From: Chelydra serpentina | Lineage: Eukaryota; Chordata; Testudines; Chelydridae | Direction of reading: 5' to 3' | NCBI GenBank assembly: GCA_037349315.1 | Contig: JBAIAC010000222.1 | Coordinates: 248,001 to 312,000, forward strand | DNA length: 64,000 bases | Part shown: piece by piece, positions 45,755 through 55,971 of the stretch | Layout of the letters: each line of letters begins with the position of its first letter | Position numbering within the stretch: position 1 is the first letter of the stretch | Position numbers and translations under genes: made by a program | The notes under the pieces: model-generated | Databases searched by the model: none | Told to the model about the DNA's origin: nothing | The model's input: the letters and a program-made list of their open reading frames with translations, nothing else

Positions 45755-45826
45755 GGGGATGTAGCTCAGTGGTAGAGCGCATGCTTTACATGTATGAGGT
45801 CCTGAGTTCAATCCCCAGCATCTCCA
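45755..45826 (+). tRNA. Ala-type tRNA with TAC (Val) anticodon
   Basis: A 72-nt gene with the tRNA-Ala-UGC body: 'ggggatgtagctcagtgg', CATGC/GTATG anticodon stem, 3' 'catctcca'. The acceptor is fully paired and keeps the G3-U70 wobble that alanyl-tRNA synthetase recognises. The loop is TTTACAT, so the anticodon is TAC (Val GUA codons), one base from TGC. Box A and box B ('gagttcaatcc') are good, and TTTT is at 45834-45837. The only structural defect is an A52-C62 mismatch in the T stem. Confidence 0.88.
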
Positions 45827-45949
45827 GGTTTGCTTTTCACCCGGCTGCTCTGCTCATGCCCAGCTGGGATGTGGCTGGCCTGTCTCCCTGCACAAGTTTC
45901 AATCTGAGCAGTGAGGGCAAAGTGCCAATGGAAGGAGAGCTCTGGGGGG

Positions 45950-46255
45950 GTTTTGCCAAATGTCCATCCAGCCCAGTGTCCTGTCTCCTGACAGTGGCCA
46001 ATGCCAGGGGCCCCAGAGGGAATGAACAGAACAGGGAATCAGCCAGTGATCATCCCCTGTTGCCTATTCCCAGCTCTGGGCAAACAGAGGCTAGAGACAC
46101 CATCCCTGCCCAGCCTGGCTAATAGCCATTGCTGGACCTGTCCTCCATGAACTTATCTAGTTATTTTTTGAGCCCTGTTCTAGTCTTGGCCTTCACAACA
46201 TCCTCTGGGAGAAAGCTCCACATGTTGACTCTTGTCGTGTGACCCCCTTCCCCTC
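45950..46255 (-). mobile_element. CR1 3' UTR (minus)
   Basis: Reverse complement of the CR1 end: 'cctgacagtggccaatgcc', 'ggctaatagccattgctgg', 'ctagtcttggccttcacaa'. 5'-truncated. Confidence 0.9.
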
Positions 46256-46339
46256 CCCCATCCCCTCTAAGGCAGCGGGTTTCAAACTTTTTTTCTGGTG
46301 ACCCAGTTGAAGAAAATTGTTGATGCCCACGACCCAACG

Positions 46340-46800
46340 GAGCTGGGCATGAGGGGGTTGGGAGGGGCTCTAGGCTGGGGCAGAGGGTTGGGGTTCAGGG
46401 TGAAGGCTGCAGAGTGGGGCAGAGAATGAGGGGTTCAGGGTGTTAGGGGGGCTCTAGGCTGGGGCAGGGGGTTGGGGTGCATAATGAAGGCTGCAGGGTG
46501 GGGCAGAGATTGAGGGGTTCAGGGTGAGAGGGGGCTCTAGGCTGGGGCATGGAGTTGGGGTGCACGGCAAAGGCTGCAGGGTGGGGCAGAGAATGAGGGG
46601 TTCAGGGTGTGAGGGGGGTCTCTAGGCTGGGGAAGGGGGTTGGGGTACAGGGGTGAAGGCTGCAGGGGGGCAGAGAATGAGGGGTTCAGCGTGTGAGAGG
46701 GGGCTTTAGGCTGGGGCAGGGGGTTGGGGTGTGGGAGGGGGTCAGGGCTCTTGGCTGGGGGTTCAGGCTCTGGTGTGCGGCCAGGTATGAGGGTCTTGGG
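46340..46800. repeat. 84-bp G-rich tandem repeat, about 5 units
   Basis: 'gctctaggctgggg' recurs near 46366, 46451, 46534, 46619 and 46703, with 'gaatgaggggttcagggtg' between. Confidence 0.85.
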
Positions 46801-46973
46801 GTGCAGAAAGGGCTCCTGGTTTGGGGAACTCAAGTCTCAGGCAGGGGATTGGGGCACACGGTTGGGGTGCGGGGTTACCTCGCGCGGCTCCTGGTCAGTG
46901 GAACAACGGGGGCGGGGGGTGGTGGTTGGCAGGGAGTCCGGTGTGGGCAGATACCCTGTGTTTGCCAGAGCCG

Positions 46974-47047
46974 GGCACCATGGCTTAGCTGGTTAAAGCA
47001 CCTGTCTTGTAAACAGGAGATCCTGGGTTCGACTCGCTTTGGTGTGT
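46974..47047 (+). pseudogene. tRNA-Thr (TGT), broken T stem
   Basis: 'ggcaccatggcttagctgg', perfect CTGT/ACAG core with loop CTTGTAA (TGT), box B 'gggttcgactc', TTTT at 47051-47054. The 3' T stem 'cgctt' does not pair with CTGGG and G1-G72 is mismatched, so it is probably inactive. Confidence 0.78.
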
Positions 47048-47923
47048 CCCTTTTGGGGCACCTGATAGTGGCTACTGTGAGAAGAAAAGATACAGAACTA
47101 GATGGACCTTCGGTCTAGCCCAGTCTGGCTGTTCCTATGGTTTAAATTACACTCCCAGGCACTGATAACAGGGTTATTGAAAGTATCAGAGGGGGAGCCG
47201 TGTTAGTCTGGATCTGCCGTGTTATATCTGGATCTGGGGCTCACCAACAGGTCCCCTAGTCACTGGGTCAGTGATCTGCCCCCCCGCATAGGGGTGTTTC
47301 CTTGCCTGGGTGAATGAGACCCCAGATTGTTGTCCCCATCCCCTGGGGTCCCATCACTCCCCTACCCAAAGACAGCTCAGTCCCCACAAGTGCTCTCAAG
47401 GTGGGGTGAGCGGCTCCTGGCCTCCACTCCCCAGCTCCACCAGTTCTGCTCTCTCCTCCCCCGGTCTCCTGATACTTCAGGCCTCAGCGCTGGGCTGGAC
47501 CCAGGCCTGGCAGGGACTGGCAACAGCCAGATACCTTCTGCCCGGGAGAGGCTCCCCACAGAGCCCACCTCGCGCTGCTGTAGGAGGGAGCCCGCAATCA
47601 GAAGCCAAAGCTCCAAACATCCCTCCCATCCTGCGTCAGACAGGGCAGCCGGATCAGCACCTTCACGGGAAGGCAGCAACAGAGGCAAGGAGACCGAGCT
47701 TCCACCTCCACCAGGTGAGAACGCAGCCATCTGGGAGGAACCTGCTATCTGCCCAGAGGCCTTTATTCCTCCAGCCTGCGGGGACAGAGGGGAGGTCAGG
47801 AAGTTGCCCCTTCAATCCCACACAGAAAAAGGCCTTTCTTAGGAAAGGCAAAATCCTGAAGGGCAAAAGTAACATCAACGAGGACTCCCAAGAGAGAGAG
47901 TTTGTAAGATACGAGTAGTTAAT
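47048..47923. other. no gene; Penelope-end motif and Lys-unit flank
   Basis: 47.09-47.14 kb resembles a CR1 terminus. 47186-47212 carries 'gagccgtgttagtctgg', the motif next to Penelope-like ends. 47.82-47.92 kb is the inverted Lys-unit flank ('ctttcttaggaaagg'). The 202-codon frame over 47.3-47.9 kb has no domain. Confidence 0.5.
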
Positions 47924-47996
47924 CACCTGACCAGGGACTTGAACCCTGGACCCTCAGATTAAAAGTCTGATGCTCTACCAACTGAGCTAGCCAGAC
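47924..47996 (-). tRNA. tRNA-Lys (TTT), minus
   Basis: 73 nt on minus with 'gctagctcagttggtagagc', loop CTTTTAA in a perfect TCAGA/TCTGA stem, box B 'gggttcaagtccc', and an acceptor paired throughout with G-U wobbles. No TTTT was seen within 25 bp. The best-preserved Lys gene in the window. Confidence 0.88.
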
Positions 47997-48183
47997 TCAT
48001 GAAATTAATAAAGCAAGTTGTTATGAAGGAGAAACTATGCAAGAAAAAGGAAGCAGGAAACAATAGGGAAAACCTACTGCTCTTTCTCTCTCTTCCCAGC
48101 CCTAGCCTGGGGCTGGGCTCATATTATTGCTGGTTAAAAAGAGGGGAAAGTATCTGCATCTACCAGCCTTTTATAGCTGTACA

Positions 48184-48996
48184 AGAATCAGGCACAATAC
48201 AGACAGCCCCCCAACCTGAAGCAATTACTCACCAGCAACCACACACCATACAACAAAAACACCAACCCAGGAACCTATCCTTGCAACAAAGCCCGATGCC
48301 AACTCTGTCAACATATCTATTCAAGTGATACCATCACAGGGCCTAATCACATCCGCCACGCCATCAGGGGCTCATTCACCTGCACATCTACCAATGTGAT
48401 ATATGCCATCATGTGCCAGCAATGCCCCTCTGCCATGTACATTGGCCAAACCGGACAGTCTCTACGCAAAAGAATAAATGGACATAAATCTGACATCAGG
48501 AATCATAACATTCAAAAACCAGTAGGTGAACACTTCAACCTCCCTGATCACTCAATGACAGATTTGAGGATAGCAGTGTTGCGACAGATTAACTCCAAAA
48601 GCAGACTTCAAAGAGAAACTATTGAACTCGAATTGATATGCAAACTAGATTGCGTTGCCTCCGGATTAAATCGTGATTTGGAATGGCTCGGCCATTATGT
48701 TAATTGAATCTATTTCCCTTAAGTTAACGATCCTCATTCACACCTGTGTGACCATCTTGTTTATCACTTCAAAAGCTTTTTCTTCCCCTGCTGTCATGTT
48801 TCCTCTCAACTAATTAGCCTCTTAAGATTGGTCTATACACCTGGACCATCATGTTTCTCTGACTGTATAAATATCTGTCTGAAATATAATTTCATTCCAT
48901 GCATCCGATGAAGTGGGTACTAACCCACGAAAGCTTATGCTGAAATAAATTTGTTAGTCTCTAAGGTGCTACAAGTTTTTCTTTCTTATTTTCATT
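48184..48996 (+). mobile_element. Penelope-like element, 3' part
   Basis: The endonuclease fragment plus 3' UTR ending 'ctacaagtttttctttc'. The last 160 bp are the sequence present twice, inverted, at 14162-14479. The 5' boundary is approximate. Confidence 0.88.
48204..48707 (+). CDS. Penelope-like element GIY-YIG endonuclease fragment
   Basis: Penelope-like elements encode a reverse transcriptase followed by a GIY-YIG nuclease. This frame is open for about 168 codons: QPPNLKQLL, then a Cys cluster (YPCNKARCQLC), then CQQCPSAMYIGQTGQSLRKR with the YIG half of the motif and the catalytic-type Arg, then PVGEHFNLPDHS and ERETIELEL-like (QRETIELELICKLDC) with the conserved Glu, ending GLNRD and stop. 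The reverse transcriptase part is missing, so the copy is 5'-truncated but lacks frameshifts here. It starts about 200 bp from tRNA-Lys. Confidence 0.88.
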   Translation, partial: QPPNLKQLLTSNHTPYNKNTNPGTYPCNKARCQLCQHIYSSDTITGPNHIRHAIRGSFTCTSTNVIYAIMCQQCPSAMYIGQTGQSLRKRINGHKSDIRNHNIQKPVGEHFNLPDHSMTDLRIAVLRQINSKSRLQRETIELELICKLDCVASGLNRDLEWLGHYVN

Positions 48997-50505
48997 TTGC
49001 ACAATACAGAGGTACCCATCTTCAAGTGCCGAATGGTTGGATTGGCTAATGCAACCTGTAGAAGTCCATAGCACACTGGGATAGAAAGTCAAGTGTACAT
49101 CATCATCATCATCATCATTTCAAAGGGAGAATGATAGGAAGGTTCACAACTGACTAAGAAGCTACATACAAAGCTCATTGGCTATTCATGCTCATTAGTG
49201 TCACTGTGGATTGAGCTTTTTTCTTCTCTGTCTCCCTTCTCGAACATCAGCAGTACCTTGAGCAGGTGTGTGGTTCCTTCAGCTGCCCGCTTAGATTTCA
49301 GGATGCTGGGAAGGTGTCTCGAGACTGTGAAAATCAAAGCTCTGTCCAGTGACTCATAGCATAATATGGGCATGTTCCCACCGTGCACCTTAAATCCCAG
49401 TTTTTATACCATTTTATACAAAGAGACCTGTGCAAATAATTTAATTTTTTGCTTGCTACCTACCCAAACCAAAATTATAATAACAATAATATTTGAGGTT
49501 GACCCAAGATGAATTTTTGGCAGATTGGTGACAAGCTATCACCTTCTTAGTGGTTAGAATACAGAACTGCCAGTACCTGGGTTCGATTCCTGCTGAAGGA
49601 AAGAAACTTTCCCTCAACACATATCAAACAAATGACACTTTTCTAGACCCTCAGAGCAGAAATTAGGCATGTTTCCAATGTGGACTGTTTATACAAACAG
49701 AGCTGTGCAAATCATTTGTTGTTTTTCTTACTAGTTAGCCAAACCAATAGAATAATTCAGGTGGACCCCAGATGAATTTTTTAATTTTTCCTCCTGAAAG
49801 AAAACTAAAACTATTGTTTCAAGTTTCAGCAGGAGGCTGCGCTGGAGGGCAGGTCAGGCCCGAGGGGAATGGTGGGGCAACCACAAAGAAAGACACCGAC
49901 TCTTCGGATGACTGGACACTCTGCGCCTAATCAATGCCACAGCATCGTATCCCCTTTGGCAGAGCTGCTGTGAGGAGCGTCTTCAGCGATGAAGGCAGGT
50001 CCCTGCAGCAGTGGCTCTCCGGGGTTCTGTGGCCATTAAACGTCTGGACATGGTGGGAAAACATCGTGAGTCAGCAGCAGAGGGGAGCCGGGCGGGGCTG
50101 GGATCCGGGACCTGGATGAGCCTTGATTCCGTTCTGCTGGTCTCTGACGGACGGCAGGGAAAGGGTTTTACTGTGGAAGTGGGAGCAGTTGTGTTTCGTG
50201 TTCAGGCTTTGGTATCGGTTCCTGCAGGTTTCTCGTGAGCACACAGGGACGTTAGCGGGTGCTCTCAATGCAGGATTGGCCCAGATACCATCAGTACCGG
50301 ATTTACCATGGGGCCGGGCCCATATTCCGAAGCTTCGTGCTGCTGCGGCTCCTGGGATTCCTGCTGCAGCAGGGCAGGATTCACCGGCAGCCAAGCTCCT
50401 CCCCTGACACTTCCCCCAGCCGTGTACTCGCCCCTCCCCCTCCCTGCCGCCGAACAGCTGTTTGCCGGCACGAGGGAGGGGGAGGAGTGGAGCCACACCC
50501 CAAAG
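48997..50505. other. unassigned, with a (CAT)n tract
   Basis: A CAT/ATC microsatellite is near 49099-49118. AT-rich around 49.4-49.5 and 49.7 kb. Frames of up to 141 codons at 50.0-50.5 kb overlap on both strands and show no domain. Confidence 0.45.
49538..49604 (+). pseudogene. possible tRNA-Glu/Asp relic
   Basis: 'ttcttagtggttagaatac' and 'cctgggttcgattcctg' look like box A and box B of a Glu- or Asp-type tRNA, but the anticodon arm is deleted. Could be chance. Confidence 0.35.
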
Positions 50506-50682
50506 TGTTTTCTCCTGGATCTGAGATTTAACTAGAAAAAGAAGAAGGCCTCAGGGCACCGGATGGAGGAGCAGGCTGGGGCTAGGGCTGCTAAGGGAGC
50601 CAGAGTAGCAAGTTTTCTGTATTGTTTCCGGCCCTCTTTTCCTTGACTCTCTTTGGCACCAAAATTGCGTTTCGCTCATCTG

Positions 50683-50749
50683 AGCCTGGCTAGCTCAGTT
50701 GGTAGAGCTTCAGACTTTTAATTTAAGGGTTCAGGTCCCTGGTCAGGTG
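50683..50749 (+). pseudogene. tRNA-Lys (TTT) relic
   Basis: 'gcctggctagctcagttgg' and anticodon TTT present, but the 3' anticodon stem and variable loop are collapsed ('aatttaagggttcagg'), leaving 67 nt. Confidence 0.82.
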
Positions 50750-51056
50750 TCCAGGATACCATATCCTTTGAGAAGCAGCTTTTCAGTACCCTCCATGATG
50801 TTACTTTTTCGTTTTGAGGACTTGGGCTTTCCTAGGAAGGGCCATTTACTGCCTGGGACTGAAGAGGCAACTTCCTCACATGCCCACTGGCCTCACAGTC
50901 TGGAGGAAGAAAGACTTCTGGGTCTACACCTGCGTGCCGACTTGTTGAGCAAATGCAGGGCTGGCCAGAGAGGCCTTGAGCAATGGAGGGAAAAAAATTT
51001 CCGCCCAGGCTTTTCTATACCACAAGTTAGAAGAAGCCAAGGTTCTTATCAACACT

Positions 51057-51127
51057 GGTCCCATGGTGTAAGGGCAGCACTCAGGACTCTGAATCCTGCA
51101 ATCCGAGTTCAAGTCTCGGTGGGACCT
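51057..51127 (+). tRNA. tRNA-Gln (CTG)
   Basis: 71 nt with perfect acceptor (GGTCCCA/TGGGACC), loop CTCTGAA (anticodon CTG) in a CAGGA/TCCTG stem, T stem CCGAG/CTCGG and 'gttcaagtc'. The D loop is one base shorter than usual ('aagggca'), shared with the two Gln relics. No TTTT close by. This unit lacks the MITE seen next to the others. Confidence 0.83.
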
Positions 51128-51892
51128 TGGGGCAGCTCTTCTGCCACCTAACACTACTGGGTCTTCCAAGGCTTCATCTTGCTCTCTCCAATGACGTGGG
51201 AGCCTGTCTTTTGCCGGCTCGCTGTTGTGACTTGAGCGCCAGAGGGGACGTTTGATCCAGAAGGCTGGACATGCCTGGAGTCCTGTAGGTAGGGGTGCGA
51301 GCTCCATTTCCTCTGAGTCCTGAAGCTGGGCTGCAGCCTGGCCTAGTCACTGGGGCGGCGTTGGTGTTCCCCAGGAATGCTGACGGGCTGGGCTAAGGGA
51401 GGGAGGCTTCATACTCCACCCTATCAGTCAGGGCGGAAGACGAGAGCTGCAGGAGTGGCCAGGTTATTGAGCTGGGCCTTCTAACGTTTACAGGTTTCTC
51501 ATAAGCACACAGGGCTCTTAACAGGTACTCAGTACACAGGATTGGCCCGGAAAGTGTGTATTACTCGCGACTGCATTATTCCTGTTTGTGTATTTCCAAT
51601 GGCATTTCTGTCTGTGATTTCATTTCGTTTTGTAGAACGGGATTTTCGACTGGAGCCGATATTTTAATTAACCCCAAAAAATACACGGACTCTCCTGCCA
51701 CAGCAATTACTGCCCAGGCAACGCAATAGCCTTTTCAGCACCTCCAGGCTGGTGATTTGATTCTTTCCATTGTTCCTCTGCAAAGAAGCCTTTTCCTTAA
51801 CAAGCCGTTACTTGGATTGCAGACACTGGTCTCTTCCGTTTCCTACAAAGACATTGGCAACGATGAGCAGAGGAGACAAAAGGGACACACTA
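51128..51892. other. Gln-unit flank and unassigned sequence
   Basis: 51.15-51.35 kb is shared with 5.64-5.83 and 39.60-39.79 kb. The rest holds no recognised gene. Confidence 0.5.
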
Positions 51893-51966
51893 AGGCACCA
51901 CTGGGAGTTGAACCCAGGATCTCCTGTTTACTAGACAGGCGCGTTAGCCAGCTTAGACATGGCGCC
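51893..51966 (-). tRNA. tRNA-Thr (AGT)
   Basis: 74 nt on minus: loop CTAGTAA (AGT) with CCTGT/ACAGG stem, T stem CTGGG/CCCAG, 'ggttcaactcc', acceptor GGCGCCA/TGGTGCC, discriminator T. TTTT downstream (complement of 51878-51881). The D stem is weak (TCT against CGC). Confidence 0.83.
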
Positions 51967-52116
51967 TCCCTGTGGAAGAATCAGGCCACCGATCTACTTG
52001 ATGCTCCCAGACAACACGTGCAAATTCCAAACCATTTCCTGCCGACGTCGAGCTGTCTGGCTCTGCGCACAGAAAGCCACAGCCGAGGTGAGAACGGCAC
52101 TCTCTTCATGCTAGCC

Positions 52117-52188
52117 GCTGTGATTGTACAGTGGTTCGTACGCTGCATTGTGGTCACAGCAACCTCGGCTCCACTCTGAGTAACAGTC
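52117..52188 (+). pseudogene. tRNA-His (GTG) relic
   Basis: 'gctgtgattgtacagtggtt', 'gcattgtggtcacagcaacctcgg' with GTG at the anticodon position. The T loop reads CTCCACT, the anticodon stem has two mismatches, and the 3' acceptor is altered. Confidence 0.72.
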
Positions 52189-52883
52189 ACCTTCTCATCA
52201 GCGCCAGACTTGTCATTTCCCGCATTCCCAGACTGAGCCACAAGGAGGCTCTGTCTTAGTCTCTCTGTCTTGAACAAGCATTTAAAGGATTCCCCAGGAA
52301 GCTCTTTTCTGTGCAGAAGAAGGAGATCCCAGAAAGGGAGCCCGACAGATCCAGTCAGCTCAGCCAGGAAGAACTGGCAGGGCAGCCAGGAGCTCCTGGT
52401 TCCTAGAAAGGCTCTTCAGCCAGCTCTTCGGAAAGGTCGCTCTCTAGAGGCCTGGCAAGAACCACAGCCGATGCTTGCTGAGAAAGAGACGCCAAACCAG
52501 AGCTCTCCACGGCCTGCAGACATGCAGCTATTAGGAGCTCTGGGCACAGAGAGGCCCCTGCTAGCGGAAAAAGGCTTTGGCAGAGAGTGACACTCTGGAC
52601 CTCAAAGTAGCACCCGGGACCCCCATATTCCCAGTGGTGCTGTGATTCTGATCTGCTTTGTACAAAGCATGACTTGTGAGGTATTGCTTAAAAAGTCTTG
52701 GTCCATTGACCATGACTCTCCTGTTGGGTTGTAGGGACTATCATGGTATGTGACGTTACAAAGTATTGCTCTCTGTTCCTTACTGAAATGTGGGGAGCGT
52801 GGGAAAGGCCGCAGCTGGCTTTTCAGTATCCGCAAAGGAGCAGCCGACATCAGGATCCTACGAGACGTGTTGGGGTCCCGATG
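52189..52883. other. unassigned
   Basis: 52.6-52.8 kb ('gtacaaagcatgacttgtgag') looks like dispersed repeat sequence, but I cannot name it. No gene. Confidence 0.4.
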
Positions 52884-53523
52884 TGATGGAGTGGGGGAGT
52901 TTCCTGTTTTCCTTGTTTCCTAGGGGGGGTTTCTTCGTTTCCTAGGGGTTGCATGCAGAGGGGGTGGGACTCAGTTTCCCTGGGCGTTACGGGTTTAACG
53001 AGGGGATGGGAGAGGGAGTGTGTTGTTACAGAGGGTACCGGCTAGGGAACTGGGGACCCCAGCCACTGGCATGGAGAATGGAGCCCCCGGCGACAGGTGA
53101 CCTGGTGACCCAGAGGCCCAGCTCGGGAGTGCCAGCCAGTTCTGGCCAGAGGGAGGACAAGGGGCTGTGAAGAGAGGAACCCGGTGACCTACCAGCCGGT
53201 TCCAGCCACAGGGGGACAGAGGATGGGAGAGAGGAGAGGAGGCTGAGGAGACCCTGTTCATCTGCAGAGAAGACAATGGACAGAGGTGGGGCTTCGGGCC
53301 ACTGATATCCACAGCCCAGCGGGGCAGCAGGGGGCGGGATCAGGGATGGAGAGAGGGAGCAGGCAGAGGCCACCATGGATGCAGGAGAGAGCTGGACGTG
53401 CTGGGCTGAGGGGGGCCAGGCATAAGGGCCCTGAGAATTTCCTGCTCGGTTCAAAGGCTCAATAAACCCTCCTGTTTTACGCTGGCTGAGAGTCACTCTG
53501 GTCTAGAGAACAGGGTTGCATCA
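52884..53523 (+). mobile_element. probable solo LTR of an endogenous retrovirus
   Basis: Opens TGATGGAGTGGG and closes TTGCATCA, so the ends are short inverted repeats with TG/CA. AATAAA at 53461-53466 is followed by a short R-U5-like stretch ('ctggctgagagtcactctgg'). About 640 bp. No coding sequence adjoins. The exact first base and target duplication are uncertain. Confidence 0.65.
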
Positions 53524-53714
53524 TCCCCTTCGGGGGTGGAGGCCCGGGGGGTCCAGAGTGCGTGGCCTCCCTGAGGGGCCCACGGCGAGAGACAGGTGTG
53601 CTAAGGCTCAGAGAGGTGGAGGGACTGGACCCCGAGAGAGAAGGGACCCCCGAGAAGGGCTGTCTCACTGAAAGGGGCACCCCCACCACGGACCGCACGG
53701 GGCCAAGAGTCGCC

Positions 53715-54470
53715 CGGTGCCCCTCACTCCCGACCCGCAGCCCCTTCTATCTCAGCCCTGAGCTCCCCAGTCACCGCTCTGCCGGTGCCCCTCACTCCCA
53801 ACCCGCAGCCCCTTCTATCCCAGCCCTGAGCTCCCCAGTCACTGCTCTGCCGGTGCCCCTCACCTCCGACCCACAGCCCCTTCTATCCCAGCCCTGAGCT
53901 CCCCAGTCACCGCTCTGCCGGTGCCCCTCACTCCCGACCCGCAGCCCCTTCTATCCCACCCCTGAGCCCCCCAGTCACCGCTCTGCCGGTGCCCCTCACT
54001 CCCGACCCGCAGCCCCTTCTATCCCAGCCCTGAGCTCCCGAGTCACCGCTCTGCCGGTGCCCCTCACTCCCGACCCGCAGCCCCTTCTATCCCACCCCTG
54101 AGCTCCCTAGTCACCGCTCTGCCGGTGCCCCTCACTCCCGACCCGCAGCCCCTTCTATCCCACCCCTGAGCTCCCCAGTCACCGCACTGCCGGTGCCCCT
54201 CACTCCCGACCCGCAGCCCCTCCTATCCCAGCCCTGAGCTCCCCAGTCACCGCTCTGCCGGTGCCCCTCACTCCCGACCCACAGCCCCTCCTATCCCATC
54301 CCTGAGCTCCCCAGTCACTGCTCTGCCGGTGCCCCTCACTCCCGACCCGCAGCCCCTTCTATCCCAGCCCTGAGCTCCCCAGTCACCGCTCTGCCGGTGC
54401 CCCTCACTCCCGACCCGCAGCCCCTTCTATCCCAGCCCTGCGCTCCCCAGTCACTGCTCTGTCGATGCCC
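53715..54470. repeat. 68-bp VNTR, about 11 units
   Basis: Same unit as at 28.94 kb, spacing exactly 68 in the first repeats. Single-base variants between units ('cccagccc'/'cccacccc'). Confidence 0.94.
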
Positions 54471-55423
54471 CTGTCGGGCGATGCTCTGGAACTGCTCCCT
54501 ACGAAGCCAGTCAGGACTCTGGAGGAGCCTCCTCGCTGAGCCGACTGTCTCCAGGGCAAGAAGCTTCCCCAGCTTCCACCTTCCTGGGTCTGACCCCGGA
54601 GCATTCAGCATCCCCTTCTTCTCCCAGCGGGGCTCGTGGGGAAGCCAGAGGGCCCTGCCCCCGACTCCACCGTCAGACGTGACTCTCAGCCAGCCAGTGA
54701 AGCAGGTTTATTAGACGATAGGAACAGGGTCTAAACCAGAGCTTGTAGGTACAGAGAACAGGATCCCTCCGTCAGGTCCATCTTGGGGGGTGGTGAGGCC
54801 AGAGCCCATCTGGACCTCCCTCCATGTGCCCAGCCAGCTCCAAACTCTCCAGCCCCTCCTCTGCCTTTGTCTCCTTCCTGGGCCAGGAAATCACCTGATC
54901 CCTTTGTTCCCCAACCCCTTCAGCCGGCACCTTTGCAGGGGCGGGGCCCAGGCCAGCAGTTGCCAGGAGACAGGGTGTCGGCCATTCTGTGTCATCACAC
55001 TGGCCCTCTAGGGCTTTGCAACAATCACACCCCCTTATCCCACCACCTAGAGACTTAAGAAATGCAGAGGGGAAACTGAGGCATAGGGGAAACTGAGGCA
55101 CCCACTCAGTATTCAGAGGAAACATTAGGAACAGTCCCACTTCGTTACACCCTCCCTGAATGTTTGTTTAAATCACTTGGTGGTGGCAGCGTACCGTTCA
55201 AGGACAAAAGGGATTTGTGCTTTGAGGAAGTTTTTATCCTAAACTGGTAAAAATAAGCTTTGGGGGTCTTTCATGCAGGTGCCCATGACTGTACCCCAGA
55301 GTTCAGAATGGGGAGGGAACCCCTGACAACCTCCTTCCTGGGGCTGTAGCTGAAGCCAGAGCAGCCAAGAAGAGGCTCCAGCCCTGAAAAAAGCCGGACG
55401 TTCAGTACAAAGGGCACAAAGCA
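54471..55423 (-). repeat. duplicate of 29.16-30.12 kb, including LTR-like part
   Basis: Collinear with the first copy. The LTR-like part (54.70-55.15 kb) again carries the complement of AATAAA and the TGTAACGAAGTGGGAC end. Confidence 0.8.
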
Positions 55424-55497
55424 CAACCGCAAAGGGACTTGAACCCTCAATTTTCGTGAGCCGAAGTAAGACGCCTGATCCATTAGGCCACGCGGTC
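55424..55497 (-). pseudogene. tRNA-Arg (TCG) relic
   Basis: Paralogue of 30122. Ends and box B intact ('gggttcaagtccc'), 'cttcgg' retained, but the anticodon stem no longer pairs (TCTTA against 'ctcacgaaa'). Confidence 0.8.
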
Positions 55498-55906
55498 ATA
55501 TGGGGAAAGTCTCTCCAAGCACTTCTTTAGAGAAGACGGACACTGTGTTTCTCGGGTCATCTACGGAGGGGCCAGAGACACTCTGGGCACAAGGAGCCAA
55601 GTTCCCAGCAAGATGTGAGTCCGTTCCTCCCAACTGGACGGGGTTCTTGTTCTTCTGCACATTGTCGCCCATGGAGACCAAGGACCTGCAAATGTGATTT
55701 CATATTATAGCTTTGTTTAATTGATGAAAACATAAACTAGACACTTGGAGGATTAGAACTGATTTCAGCTGAGGGACGTGCTTGCTAGGTTTTTATGCAT
55801 TTGCACAGGGAAATGTTGAGTGTTTTCACTCATCCCTATTCAGCGGAACTCCTGAACAGAATGGAAATAGATTTGTAATTATTTTTGTTAAAGGAACAGG
55901 CTTGCA

Positions 55907-55971
55907 AGGGGGCACTTGGATTTGAACCAAGGGAGCTGTAGTCAAACACTCTACCACTGAGCTATACCCCC
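55907..55971 (-). pseudogene. tRNA-Cys relic, anticodon-arm deletion
   Basis: On minus 'gggggtatagctcagtgg' and the 3' 'caagtgccccct' match tRNA-Cys, with box B 'ggttcaaatcc' intact. The 3' half of the anticodon arm is deleted (65 nt), and the remaining loop reads CTACAGC. Confidence 0.82.

Noticed and set aside
47310..47918. 202-codon plus frame upstream of tRNA-Lys
   Set aside because: Low-complexity Pro/Ser-rich composition, an overlapping frame of 171 codons in another phase, and no splice or domain evidence.
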